64,000 nt of DNA from Alkalibacterium sp. AK22 (lineage in GTDB: Bacteria; Bacillota; Bacilli; Lactobacillales; Carnobacteriaceae_A): assembly GCF_000585255.1 (NCBI RefSeq), contig NZ_JANL01000006.1:1-64000 (forward strand), given 5' to 3'. Position 1 is the first letter of the stretch. Each line of letters opens with the position of its first letter. Below are positions 1 through 7,146 of the stretch, in pieces. A model generated the notes under the pieces. The model saw only the letters and a program-made list of their open reading frames with translations, searched no databases and had not been told where the DNA came from. The position numbers and the translations under genes are program-made.

Positions 1-28
1 TTTTTTCATCACTTAACAGGTGAAAACA

Positions 29-60
29 AAAAAAGTTTATTTAGACTGCCGTTAGGCAGT
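29..60 (-). terminator. Weak terminator-like hairpin
   Basis: ACTGCC at 45-50 pairs with GGCAGT at 55-60, and a T-rich run follows in the minus-strand reading. It lies about 80 bases past the stop of the leftmost gene and could end its transcript. The stem is only 6 bp. Confidence 0.35.
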
Positions 61-141
61 TTCAAACGCTTTAAAGAAAAAGTATGAATTATTCAGGAAT
101 TATATAATATGCGCCAAAGTATTAAGATTACTTAAAGCGAC

Positions 142-363
142 TTACCATCTTTTGTTTAACTTAGGTAGGCTATTGAATAGGCTAGTGATCAATAGTACGA
201 TGCCCATCCCTATCGCTATGAAAAGATAGCTTCTTGTGGCATAAAAATAAGCTTCAAATGCGCGGCCTTCATCCAAGGCTATTCCTCCCTGATAAAGAAG
301 CTGTCCTAAACATACGAGCAGTAGTACACTCGCTAACAATTGAAGCCAAATTAATTTAGTCAT
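142..363 (-). CDS. Small two-helix membrane protein, unknown
   Basis: A 73-residue protein with hydrophobic stretches at about residues 4-26 and 48-65, so probably two membrane helices joined by an acidic and aromatic loop. The ATG at 363 is preceded by AAGGAG at good distance, which supports a real gene. It is transcribed alone, leftward. I do not recognise the family and give no function. Confidence 0.6.
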   Translation of the reverse strand: MTKLIWLQLLASVLLLVCLGQLLYQGGIALDEGRAFEAYFYATRSYLFIAIGMGIVLLITSLFNSLPKLNKRW

Positions 364-431
364 ATTTAATCTCCTTGAACAATTAGTTTATAAACCTGTA
401 TGTCATTACTCACAGTGAAACGTCAAGTCGC

Positions 432-749
432 TTAGTAAACGATAGCTAATAGAACAGAAGTGAACAGTAGCAAAATAATAGTGACTAAAAAATTTACACC
501 CAGCACACTCAAGTAAAACGAATCTGTCTTTTTTGAAATAGCCAGTTTATTTACAATGTAATAGGCAATAGAAAAGCCAATCACTGACATGGCGATTAAG
601 TAATAATAAAGCGGACTAACATCCGAAAAGACGCCTCCTGCATTATAAAGTTCCCGGAATAAAGGGAATAGATTCCCAGCAGTAGCAATTATGAACACAC
701 TGAAGAGATTCCATTTGGGAGAATATTTTTTCCTCGTTTTTTCACTCAT
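432..749 (-). CDS. Small membrane protein, unknown
   Basis: A 105-residue protein. I start it at the ATG at 749, which has GAGGA just upstream; a TTG at 767 in the same frame has no ribosome site. A basic N-terminus (MSEKTRKK) is followed by three hydrophobic stretches near residues 14-30, 44-64 and 80-104. No motif suggests a reaction. It stands alone between two leftward units; a strong terminator of the next operon lies upstream at 830-866, so it needs its own promoter in the AT-rich 770-830 stretch. Confidence 0.6.
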   Translation of the reverse strand: MSEKTRKKYSPKWNLFSVFIIATAGNLFPLFRELYNAGGVFSDVSPLYYYLIAMSVIGFSIAYYIVNKLAISKKTDSFYLSVLGVNFLVTIILLLFTSVLLAIVY

Positions 750-829
750 CTTTAGTCCTCGTTCCAATGCTTGACATTTAGTTAAATAATAACATATATA
801 TTAGGACCTATATACATTTAGAAATAACT

Positions 830-866
830 AAAAACGGTAAGCAGTTCTATACTGCCTACCGTTTTT
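830..866 (-). terminator. Terminator of the GntR/ABC operon
   Basis: A long inverted repeat beginning AAAAACGGTA and ending TACCGTTTTT, with an inner GCAGT/ACTGC pair. In the minus-strand RNA the stem ends in a U run, 30 bases beyond the stop of the ABC permease gene. The palindrome would also work in the other direction. Confidence 0.85.
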
Positions 867-896
867 GCATAGTTTAAAAGTAAGTGATGAGCTAAC

Positions 897-1616
897 TTAA
901 TCCTGCACTTCTGTTTTAGTAATTAAGAGATAATAAAGTCCAAGCATTCCAGCCATTAGTAAAGCAACGAATATTGCCTGGTAGTCTATGATGAACGAGA
1001 CTAGATTCATGATTGTATCATTAATTGCTGAATTTCCCGCTGAATCTCCCAACGAACGAAATGCTAGAATGGGTCCAACTGTTATGAATATAAAGAAGGC
1101 GATGATGCCGATGATAAATGCCTTTAACTTGAATCGGTAAACGCCTAGAGCCAAGAGAACAAACAGCAGACCTCTTATAAATTGATTGACTATATAGCCT
1201 ATCGTTAAGTAGTTTGCGCTGATAGTTGAAAAATAACTCGATACGGAATTAGACCATTCAACTTCCGTGAGTCCTGTAGCAAATGCATATAAAAAAGAGA
1301 GTATAAGATAAATAATGACTTGGTTGAAGAAGTATTGCTTTCTTGATATCCCAAATCTTAGAGACGTGTCAAAAAACATGAGTCCATCCATAAATGCATA
1401 TAAAGCTAAAGCAAACGTAAAAGGGATGCTTATGATAGAAATAAGTGCAAGCCACACGGGCTGGTTAAACATAAGCGAGTCAATGTTTGGATTCATTGAG
1501 CCGGACACGAAAAATACTAAAAGTAATACTAGTCCCATAATTCCGTAAGCAATCAAAGCTGAGTAAAAAAATGTCTTTTTTAAATTTGATAATTGAAATT
1601 TTATCGTACGTTCCAT
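897..1616 (-). CDS. ABC transporter permease (YtrB/Bcr-type system)
   Basis: A 239-residue integral membrane protein with about six hydrophobic segments and no enzymatic motif, the usual look of a permease subunit of a GntR-controlled ABC transporter. The ATG at 1616 has AAGGAGG six bases upstream, which decides the start over a TTG at 1646 lying inside the preceding gene. It follows the ATPase gene in a GntR-ATPase-permease operon. Such transporters in Firmicutes respond to cell-envelope stress or export peptides and antibiotics; the substrate here is unknown. Confidence 0.8.
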   Translation of the reverse strand: MERTIKFQLSNLKKTFFYSALIAYGIMGLVLLLVFFVSGSMNPNIDSLMFNQPVWLALISIISIPFTFALALYAFMDGLMFFDTSLRFGISRKQYFFNQVIIYLILSFLYAFATGLTEVEWSNSVSSYFSTISANYLTIGYIVNQFIRGLLFVLLALGVYRFKLKAFIIGIIAFFIFITVGPILAFRSLGDSAGNSAINDTIMNLVSFIIDYQAIFVALLMAGMLGLYYLLITKTEVQD

Positions 1617-1626
1617 AATATCCTCC

Positions 1627-2487
1627 TTAGTGAGTTGAGTGTTCAACTAATGCGTTAAAAAGATTTTGTAAATCCAGTGGTTTCACTTCTCCACCGTTCA
1701 CCTTAATCTGTTGTCTCTCTTCTTCTGATAACTCATCATAAATGACCTGTTCGACACGGCTACCCAAAGCATTTTCACGCACAACCTCTTTATCTTTTAA
1801 AGCATAGTTTGTGATGAGGTGGGATTTTGACTGAATGTTTTCCAGCGTATCATCAATCAGCACTTTTGTGTCTTTTAAAATAATGACATCGGTTAAGTAA
1901 TTTTCCACTTCCTGAATTAAGTGAGTCGATAACATAAACAGACGGGGATGTTTTGCATAATCCTCCATCATGAAACGGAAGAAGTTTTGACGATTGACCG
2001 AATCCAATCCATTTGTCGGCTCATCCAAAATAGTAATAGGCGCTCGCGTGGCTAACCCTATTGTATTTTGCACCAAGGTTTTATTCCCGGTAGATAATTT
2101 TGAAAACTTATTTTTACCCTTAATATCGAAGCTAGCCAGCATACTTTCGGCATACTCTCTATCAAAAGACTCATACATATTGGTGTATGCTTTAAGTAAG
2201 TCTTTTATCTTCCCTTGGAAAAGGCCATTGTATTTATTGACTTCTCCGCCGACATATACGATATGCTTCAGAGCCTCCGTGTTATTTTTAACGTTCTCAC
2301 CATTTAGTTCGATTTCGCCTTCGTAGCGGGTAATCATATTAAAAATCATTTTCATCAATGTCGTTTTTCCTACACCATTACGTCCTAAAATCCCGTAAAC
2401 ACCTTCTGTATTCTTAAAGTCTAAATCGACACCATCCAGCACTAAATTCTTTCCGTATGCCTTTGTCACATTATCTAGTTTAATCAT
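1627..2487 (-). CDS. ABC transporter ATP-binding protein
   Basis: About 286 residues. It has Walker A GRNGVGKTT near residue 37, a signature region reading KLSTGNKT in place of the classic LSGGQ, Walker B ITILDEPTNGLD near residue 155, and a switch His in LSTHLIQEVE. The C-terminal 80 residues resemble the regulatory tail of the YtrB/BcrA type. The ATG at 2487 is preceded by AGGAAG at 8 bases; a GTG at 2496 is too close to that site. The start overlaps the end of the GntR gene by 8 bases, so translation is probably coupled. The divergent signature is common in this subfamily. Confidence 0.88.
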   Translation of the reverse strand: MIKLDNVTKAYGKNLVLDGVDLDFKNTEGVYGILGRNGVGKTTLMKMIFNMITRYEGEIELNGENVKNNTEALKHIVYVGGEVNKYNGLFQGKIKDLLKAYTNMYESFDREYAESMLASFDIKGKNKFSKLSTGNKTLVQNTIGLATRAPITILDEPTNGLDSVNRQNFFRFMMEDYAKHPRLFMLSTHLIQEVENYLTDVIILKDTKVLIDDTLENIQSKSHLITNYALKDKEVVRENALGSRVEQVIYDELSEEERQQIKVNGGEVKPLDLQNLFNALVEHSTH

Positions 2488-2836
2488 CGTACTCACTTCC
2501 TATCCATTGGATTAATTCTTCCTTACTAATGTTCAGTTGCTTCGCTTCATACAAAAATTCTGGCAGTAATTTATCTTCAAACTGTTTTCTTCGCTTGTCT
2601 ATCAGGATACTTTTGGCTTCTGGTGTCACGAACATCCCCAGGCCTCTTTTTTTATATAAAATCCCCTGATCAACCAATGCGTTTAGCCCCTTTCCTGCAG
2701 TAGCCGGGTTCACATTCAGCTTTTTTGAAAATTCATTCGTTGACGGCACTTTGTCTTCAGCAGTCAAGCGGTTGCTGATTACCTCATTTTCAATGAACTG
2801 TGATATTTGTAAGTAAATCGGGATTGATGAATCCAA
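2480..2836 (-). CDS. GntR-family repressor (YtrA type)
   Basis: 118 residues. The N-terminal two-thirds is a winged helix-turn-helix (IYLQISQFIENEVI, then VPSTNEFSKKLNVNPATAGK) followed by a short C-terminal tail, the compact architecture of the YtrA subfamily, which usually represses its own ABC operon. The start is TTG at 2836 with AGGAGG seven bases upstream. It is the first gene of the operon and overlaps the ATPase gene. A near-palindromic site lies about 35 bp upstream and is the likely operator. Confidence 0.85.
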   Translation of the reverse strand: MDSSIPIYLQISQFIENEVISNRLTAEDKVPSTNEFSKKLNVNPATAGKGLNALVDQGILYKKRGLGMFVTPEAKSILIDKRRKQFEDKLLPEFLYEAKQLNISKEELIQWIGSEYDD

Positions 2837-2870
2837 TAAAAGACCTCCTTTAACCGCTTATGTCGATTGG

Positions 2871-2890
2871 TTAATTAGTTGACTAACTAA
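2871..2890. promoter_or_regulatory. Candidate GntR operator
   Basis: TTAATTAGTTGACTAACTAA is a 20-bp imperfect palindrome (16 of 20 positions symmetric) just upstream of the GntR start. AT-rich palindromes with AGT/ACT cores suit YtrA-type dimers. Inference from position and symmetry only. Confidence 0.5.
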
Positions 2891-2945
2891 CTACTTAACG
2901 TCAGTATAAGGCCTAACCATTTTTATTGCAAGCTTTTCCATCAAA

Positions 2946-2977
2946 AAAGATCCAGCTAGATATAAGCCTGGATCTTT
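2946..2977 (-). terminator. Intrinsic terminator after the ASCH relic
   Basis: AAAGATCCAG pairs with CTGGATCTTT; in the leftward RNA the stem is followed by a U run. It sits 20 bases past the stop of the decayed ASCH gene, so the terminator outlived the gene. It could also act rightward. Confidence 0.75.
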
Positions 2978-2997
2978 CCACTTTATTCAACTGTGAC

Positions 2998-3201
2998 TCA
3001 CAGATACTCGATACCCTCCGGCAGGGGACCCCTGTCTACTGCATACAAGTCATAGGCCGAAGTTGTTGCCGTCTTGACTCCTTTCAGAGTCAGCTCTGCC
3101 CGTTCATTTGCCAGTACACCATAACTTCAGGCGCTGTGCTTGCGATTTTTGTACTGACGGTTATACTTTATACATTCAGCCCACATATCCTGCTGATCCA
3201 T
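2998..3201 (-). pseudogene. Decayed ASCH-domain protein
   Basis: Reading leftward from an ATG at 3201 (GGAGAA upstream) gives 24 residues (MDQQDMWAECIKYNRQYKNR...) and a stop. A shifted frame then reads VLANERAELTLKGVKTATTS followed by AYDLYAV and PLPEGIEYL, then stops. The GxKxxT signature (GVKTAT) with SAYDLY and the PLP..G.Y pattern is the ASCH fold hallmark; ASCH proteins bind RNA or act on modified nucleosides. The central part is deleted or frameshifted and the C-terminal half is missing. The assignment rests on motif memory. Confidence 0.6.
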
Positions 3202-3218
3202 CAAGTATTCTCCTTCAT

Positions 3219-3407
3219 TCACTGTTTATCTTTTGACGCTCTCCCATCACGGGAAGCTTTGTCTGAGCTGACTTGTATGACCCCCTGAACCAGCTGGCTT
3301 ATCCCAAAAATGAAAAAGAATACACCCAGTGCACTACTCAGTGAGGGGGTACTGAGCAGTAGGATTCCAATTATTAAACTAACCAAGCCAAATACTAAGC
3401 GTTTCAT
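3219..3407 (-). CDS. Small hydrophobic membrane protein
   Basis: 62 residues with two hydrophobic segments (about 4-20 and 24-45) and a basic, polar tail ending DGRASKDKQ. AAGGGA precedes the ATG at 3407. The glycine-rich helices resemble fragments of HdeD/DUF308-type membrane repeats, but the protein is too short to assign. It lies directly upstream of the ASCH relic on the same strand. Confidence 0.55.
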   Translation of the reverse strand: MKRLVFGLVSLIIGILLLSTPSLSSALGVFFFIFGISQLVQGVIQVSSDKASRDGRASKDKQ

Positions 3408-3501
3408 CGCTTCACGTCCCTTCTCTTTATATTTAACTCCAGATTAACATAAAATAAAGAGCTTTCTCTATTCATCCACTGACTTTATGCAAAAGGAGTA
3501 T

Positions 3502-3537
3502 AAAAAAAGACCCCCGTTCAGCTGAACAAGGACCTTT
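3502..3537 (-). terminator. Terminator of the carbonic anhydrase gene
   Basis: A hairpin built on GTTCAGCTGAAC with flanking AAAGG/CCTTT-type pairing (some G-U) ends in a U run in the leftward RNA, 30 bases beyond the anhydrase stop. Confidence 0.65.
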
Positions 3538-3567
3538 CTGCTGGCTTATGGATTTACATCAGCAAAC

Positions 3568-4215
3568 TTAAACTCTGACTGCCTGATAGTCTTCAGAACG
3601 GCAAAAGCGGTCTGCTTTTTCATCGTAGACAGAGACGCTGCCTGACTTGATGTCGAAATACCAGCCTTCGATTTCCAACTCGCCTTTTTTCAGTTTCTCC
3701 TGAACGATCGGGTAACTTTTCAGATGCTTTACCTGTTCGATTACATTCATCTTTTCCATCAGCCTGGCTTTGGCTTTGGCGTCAGTAATTTCAGGCTCTG
3801 CTTCGATTTTTTCCTTTACACAGGCCAGCGGCTTCAAGTACTGCTGGGTAAACGGCAGCTTGTCTAGCTTGCTGCTTTGACCCATTGCGGCTGCACAGCC
3901 CCCGCAATTGGAATGCCCGCAGATGACGACTTCCTCGACCCCAAGCACCTCAATAGCGTACTCGATCGACGATACCGTCGGCAAATCATTTTGGCTATTC
4001 TCGTAGGCCGGGACAGTATTGGCGATGTTGCGTACCGTAAACACTTCTCCCGGATCACTGTCCAAAAGGATATCCGGACTTACTCTGGAATCTGAACAGC
4101 CGATAAAAAGCGTATGCGGATCTTGCGTTGCTTCCAAATCACGGTAAATATGTTCGTACCGCTTATAGGTCACTTCTCTGAATGTTTTTAGGCCCGTCTT
4201 TAATCGTTCAAGCAT
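3568..4215 (-). CDS. Beta-class carbonic anhydrase
   Basis: 215 residues, the usual length for a bacterial beta-carbonic anhydrase, which interconverts CO2 and bicarbonate in the cytoplasm. The zinc ligands are visible: Cys40 in GCSDSR (with the Asp42/Arg44 dyad), His101 and Cys104 in HSNCGGC. The GGAGG eight bases before the ATG at 4215 supports the start. The first codons and the ribosome site lie inside a 47-bp sequence repeated 412 bp upstream, so a small membrane gene now separates this gene from its original promoter region. Confidence 0.93.
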   Translation of the reverse strand: MLERLKTGLKTFREVTYKRYEHIYRDLEATQDPHTLFIGCSDSRVSPDILLDSDPGEVFTVRNIANTVPAYENSQNDLPTVSSIEYAIEVLGVEEVVICGHSNCGGCAAAMGQSSKLDKLPFTQQYLKPLACVKEKIEAEPEITDAKAKARLMEKMNVIEQVKHLKSYPIVQEKLKKGELEIEGWYFDIKSGSVSVYDEKADRFCRSEDYQAVRV

Positions 4216-4244
4216 AACATTTTCCTCCGATATAAATCATTAGC
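4198..4244. repeat. 47-bp direct repeat, copy 1 (5' end of carbonic anhydrase)
   Basis: Identical over 47 bp to 4610-4656. It spans the first six codons, start and ribosome site of the carbonic anhydrase gene plus the stop codon of the small membrane gene. The exact copy shows a recent duplication. Confidence 0.95.
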
Positions 4245-4545
4245 CAAACCCCATAATAATAATAAAAGTTACCCATATAAAACCAGTCAACAGCAATAAA
4301 CTAGAAAGAATATGTACGGCTATATAAAAAAGATTGATTTTGTTGCTCTTAATCGATGCAATCAAAAAAAACCACCCCAATAGCCCCACCAGGTAAGTAG
4401 CCATTGCCCCACCCCAATACCAATACAAACTTTCACCCCAGTAAGCCATTCTTTGAAACACGATACTGAGCATATAAACACTTACACCACTAAATAAAGA
4501 AATATATAAATACATGCTTGCTTTTGAAATCATTTTTATATTCAT
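4240..4545 (-). CDS. Four-helix membrane protein inside a duplication
   Basis: 101 residues, with four likely helices (about 8-30, 42-64, 70-86 and 84-100) and little else. AGAAGG lies upstream of the ATG at 4545. Its stop codon falls within the 47-bp direct repeat that also carries the start of the carbonic anhydrase gene, so it arrived with, or was caught in, the insertion that created the repeat. Function unknown; co-transcription with the anhydrase is likely because only about 25 bases separate them. Confidence 0.6.
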   Translation of the reverse strand: MNIKMISKASMYLYISLFSGVSVYMLSIVFQRMAYWGESLYWYWGGAMATYLVGLLGWFFLIASIKSNKINLFYIAVHILSSLLLLTGFIWVTFIIIMGFG

Positions 4546-4594
4546 TTTATATACCTTCTCACCCTTAAGAGTTTAGACCTGTGCATTCACTAAG

Positions 4595-4656
4595 TCATTT
4601 AGTATGCGCCTTTAATCGTTCAAGCATAACATTTTCCTCCGATATAAATCATTAGC
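4595..4656 (-). repeat. 47-bp direct repeat, copy 2, with orphan 10-codon start
   Basis: Second copy of the repeat (4610-4656). It retains the ribosome site and first six codons of the carbonic anhydrase gene, then runs into unrelated DNA and stops after ten codons (MLERLKAHTK). It is the scar of the original gene start and might be translated as a short leader. Confidence 0.8.
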
Positions 4657-4819
4657 TCTTACTATACCACAACTTCATCCCTTTAAACCAACGGGTGTTT
4701 GTTTTAATTTACCTTTTTAAATAGTTTATGTAATTAAGACTATTCAAACATTGACTAGCTATCTTTATCTTTGTTAAGTTGGTGACAGGCAGACTAAAAC
4801 GGTGTGAAGGAGTCTTTGA

Positions 4820-4987
4820 ATGAGTCGAAAAAGTCCCACGTTCTGGAAAATGTTTTTGGTAGCTATGATTCCGGCAGTCATTTTTGCTCTTTTAGGTGAA
4901 CAGTCCAATCTATTTGTATTCTTTGGTGTTTTGCTTCTGGTCACTGTCATTGAATCGTCTATCTACCAAGCAGACAAAGAAAAATAA
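4820..4987 (+). CDS. Small membrane protein (55 residues)
   Basis: An ATG with AAGGAG seven bases upstream opens a 55-residue frame: basic start MSRKSPTFWK, hydrophobic segments at about 11-25 and 30-45, acidic end. A strong terminator follows directly, so it is a complete single-gene unit. Small proteins of this type are widespread in Lactobacillales without known function. Confidence 0.7.
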   Translation: MSRKSPTFWKMFLVAMIPAVIFALLGEQSNLFVFFGVLLLVTVIESSIYQADKEK

Positions 4988-4990
4988 ACA

Positions 4991-5033
4991 TGAGCTTATC
5001 CCTGATTTATCTACAGGGACAGGCTCACGTTTT
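4991..5033 (+). terminator. Intrinsic terminator
   Basis: TGAGC...CCCTG pairs with CAGGG...GCTCA, followed by GTTTTATTT. It lies four bases after the stop of the 55-residue gene. Confidence 0.8.
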
Positions 5034-5212
5034 ATTTATACCCAAACATTGTCGGCAGAGTGCGACGTGAACTCAGTATCAATCGCTGGACACGGACTCG
5101 GGTTTATCTATATGGATGTGACGGAATACTATCAAAACACAATATATATTCTTTTCTTAAGTCTATCTTTTGCAGCATAATAGATACAAAGATACGATAA
5201 GGAGAGTTTTAC

Positions 5213-5466
5213 ATGCTTTATGATAATGGAGTGACTCATGCAGGGAGTTATATAATCAGAAAATCAGGCAACAACGACATTACAACTATTCCAAAGCAAG
5301 TGAAAGAGGCACTGGCTCTAGAAACGGGTGATCAGATTGAGTATATTATCGATGCCAAGGGAAATGTCAGCATAAAAAAAAGGTAGAGCAACACGACATT
5401 GATGCGTTCATTGAAGAAAGCGTCTCACAGTATTATACTTTACTTAAAGATTTGGTTGATAAGTAA
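5213..5466 (+). pseudogene. AbrB/MazE-type antitoxin, frame broken at an A8 run
   Basis: From an ATG with GGAGAG upstream the frame reads a SpoVT/AbrB-type swapped-hairpin domain (DITTIPKQVKEALALETGDQ) for 57 codons and stops at 5384. A run of eight A just before the stop is a slippery site: a -1 shift joins a second segment (KVEQHDIDAF...LLKDLVDK) that ends TAATG on the toxin start. That second part is where such antitoxins bind Doc-type toxins. Either a one-base change broke the gene or a -1 frameshift makes the full antitoxin of about 85 residues. Confidence 0.65.
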
Positions 5467-5873
5467 TGAAAAACCTTACAGCAGAAGACATCATAAAAAT
5501 CAACGTATACGTCATCAAAACATTTTCCCCAAAAGAACCTATTAGCGTGAAAGATGCAAGCGCCCTGCAGATGTCGGTAAACCAATTAGATCAGGAAGTA
5601 TTTGGCAAAGAGTTATTTCCTCCCGTACTGGAAAAAGCTTCTATACTGCTTATCAACTTGACAAAGAGACATCCATTTCATAATGGAAAAAAGCGTACAG
5701 CATGGGTTATGACGGATTTGTTTTTAAAAATGGATGGATAGAAAACGTCTTTTCCAACCGAAGCTGGTGTTGATTTTATTCAGAAGGTCACAACATCCAA
5801 TGAACCTTTTGATGACTTGAAAGAATTCACAGTAGACTACCTCAAAAATAGTGGGTATGTAGTGCAGGGTTAA
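5466..5873 (+). pseudogene. Doc (death-on-curing) type Fic toxin, interrupted by an amber codon
   Basis: The start overlaps the antitoxin stop (TAATG). 91 codons carry the Fic/Doc motif HPFHNGKKRTA, close to the family HxFx[DN][GA]NKR, though the Asn before KR is Lys. A TAG at 5739 interrupts the protein; the same frame then continues for 43 codons (KTSFPTEAG...YVVQG), matching the missing C-terminal helices of a protein of about 135 residues. Doc proteins phosphorylate EF-Tu. The truncated product and the changed catalytic loop suggest an inactive toxin. Confidence 0.7.
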
Positions 5874-5886
5874 AAGAATATTAATG

Positions 5887-5919
5887 AAAAAGGACTATTC
5901 TTTATGGATAGTCCTTTTT
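5887..5919 (+). terminator. Terminator of the toxin-antitoxin unit
   Basis: AAAAAGGACTAT pairs with ATAGTCCTTTTT around a 9-base loop, 14 bases after the toxin stop. Perfect 12-bp stem. Confidence 0.9.
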
Positions 5920-5949
5920 ATTTGTCCATATGTATGATATAGTTTGCAT

Positions 5950-5961
5950 TAAGTTAACTTA
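5950..5961. promoter_or_regulatory. Palindrome upstream of the Xre gene (possible operator)
   Basis: TAAGTTAACTTA is a perfect 12-bp palindrome 23 bp before the regulator start. Xre/Cro-type dimers commonly autoregulate through such sites. Inferred from position. Confidence 0.45.
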
Positions 5962-5984
5962 TTTATTCATTGTGGAGGACTACT

Positions 5985-6185
5985 ATGGGCAAAAACCTTA
6001 AAATGAAAGCTGCCAGAGCGGGACTGGACATGTCTCAAAAAGAACTGGCCGATGCTGTTGATGTGACGCGTCAGACCATCAGCGCTATTGAGCGAGGAGA
6101 CTATAACCCCTCCATCAAACTCTGCATCCGTATCTGTCAAGCTCTTCATGTGACACTAAACGACTTATTTTGGGAGGAAAACTAA
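5985..6185 (+). CDS. Xre/Cro-CI family regulator
   Basis: 66 residues, almost all one helix-turn-helix domain: [20 protein letters not shown] with RGDYNPS just after is the classic HTH_3 pattern. GGAGG lies six bases before the ATG at 5985, which I prefer over an upstream GTG. There is no ligand domain. Its stop touches the ATG of the first of seven paralogous membrane genes, so it heads or controls that array. Short regulators of this YozG/YgzD-like type often sit in front of small membrane proteins of unknown role. Confidence 0.88.
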   Translation: MGKNLKMKAARAGLDMSQKELADAVDVTRQTISAIERGDYNPSIKLCIRICQALHVTLNDLFWEEN

Positions 6186-6617
6186 ATGGATCCATTTGAT
6201 GAGTACCAGAAATCTCTGCGTCACAAATACGGCTACCATTCTTTTCTAATTATTCTTGTTTTAGGAATAATCAACTTTAACCTTCACCTCTTTTTTGACT
6301 TTCAATGGGGTGAGACACAAAGTTTGGAGTTTGTTCTCTTGTTATTTTTCGGCATTGCTTACTTTATAGTCATGAACGTCTATAACGGAGCCTATTTTCC
6401 TAAAAAGCAAAAGGCTCTAAGCTTAACTTTACTGTTCGGTTTTGCAGGTATATCTAACATTTATCTTTCTTTTTCACCGCATTCCCCTTTGATAATTAAT
6501 GGATTACTTACAACAAACAGCTTCATGCTCGTAAGTGGACTAGTCTGGCTGTCTATTCCATCAGCTTATTTTACACGAATACTGATGGAGAAAAGGCGGG
6601 AGCGCGAAGAAAACTAA
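6186..6617 (+). CDS. Tandem membrane paralog 1
   Basis: 143 residues with four predicted helices. It shows the array's shared landmarks: N-terminal FDEYQK followed by a basic KYGYHSF, FQWGET in the first external loop, VYNGAYF after helix 2, NGLLT in the second loop, and a charged end MEKRRERE. Its ATG follows directly on the stop of the Xre gene and its GGAGG is inside that gene, so the two are translationally linked. I do not recognise a catalytic motif; the fold loosely recalls small regulator-adjacent membrane proteins of Firmicutes (DUF2178/DUF6773-like), unproven. Confidence 0.8.
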   Translation: MDPFDEYQKSLRHKYGYHSFLIILVLGIINFNLHLFFDFQWGETQSLEFVLLLFFGIAYFIVMNVYNGAYFPKKQKALSLTLLFGFAGISNIYLSFSPHSPLIINGLLTTNSFMLVSGLVWLSIPSAYFTRILMEKRREREEN

Positions 6618-6667
6618 TATGTCAAAAGTATACGACTAAACAAAAACATATGCAGGATGATCAACTG

Positions 6668-7087
6668 ATGATATTTAAAAAGAAACCGACAATGCTGGAC
6701 TTAAAAGTGGGCTATTATTCTTATCAAGTACTGGCTGTTGTACTCATAGTAAACATTGCCCTGAACCTGGGTTTTAATTTCCAGTGGGCAGAAACAGCTA
6801 CAACTGAATATTTTATTATTCTTATAGCATCTGTAGGTATCACGATGATAGTCGATACATATAATGAGGCTCTGCATCAAACCAGCTCACTTTACGGCTT
6901 CTATGTATTTGGACGGATCTTGCTTGGTACATATTTTGTCTATCAGTCCTTTGCTTACGAAAGTCCTTTCGTCGTCAATGGACTCCTGACTGTTTCGGTC
7001 GCAATTCTACTCCTCGGTTTGATGTTTATTCTTTTAGCGGTAACTGATTATGTCCGGTCACTGGTAGATAAAGTAACAGGAAACTAA
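6668..7087 (+). CDS. Tandem membrane paralog 2 (divergent)
   Basis: 139 residues from the ATG at 6668, which has AGGA nine bases upstream; an ATG at 6650 lacks a site. It keeps KVGYYSYQ, FQWAET, VVNGLLT and the end VDKVTGN but lacks the DEYQ N-terminus (replaced by FKKKPTMLDL) and the GAYF motif (NEALHQ). It is therefore the most diverged member of the array, with the same four-helix layout. Confidence 0.75.
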   Translation: MIFKKKPTMLDLKVGYYSYQVLAVVLIVNIALNLGFNFQWAETATTEYFIILIASVGITMIVDTYNEALHQTSSLYGFYVFGRILLGTYFVYQSFAYESPFVVNGLLTVSVAILLLGLMFILLAVTDYVRSLVDKVTGN

Positions 7088-7146
7088 AATCAGCTTTTAT
7101 GCAATCATGATAAAGTGAAACTGACCACCTTTTAGGAGGAATTCAC

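Noticed and set aside
2926-3288. Rightward 120-codon open frame
   Set aside because: It lies opposite the ASCH relic, has no ribosome site and a Ser/Cys/Leu-rich antisense-like composition.
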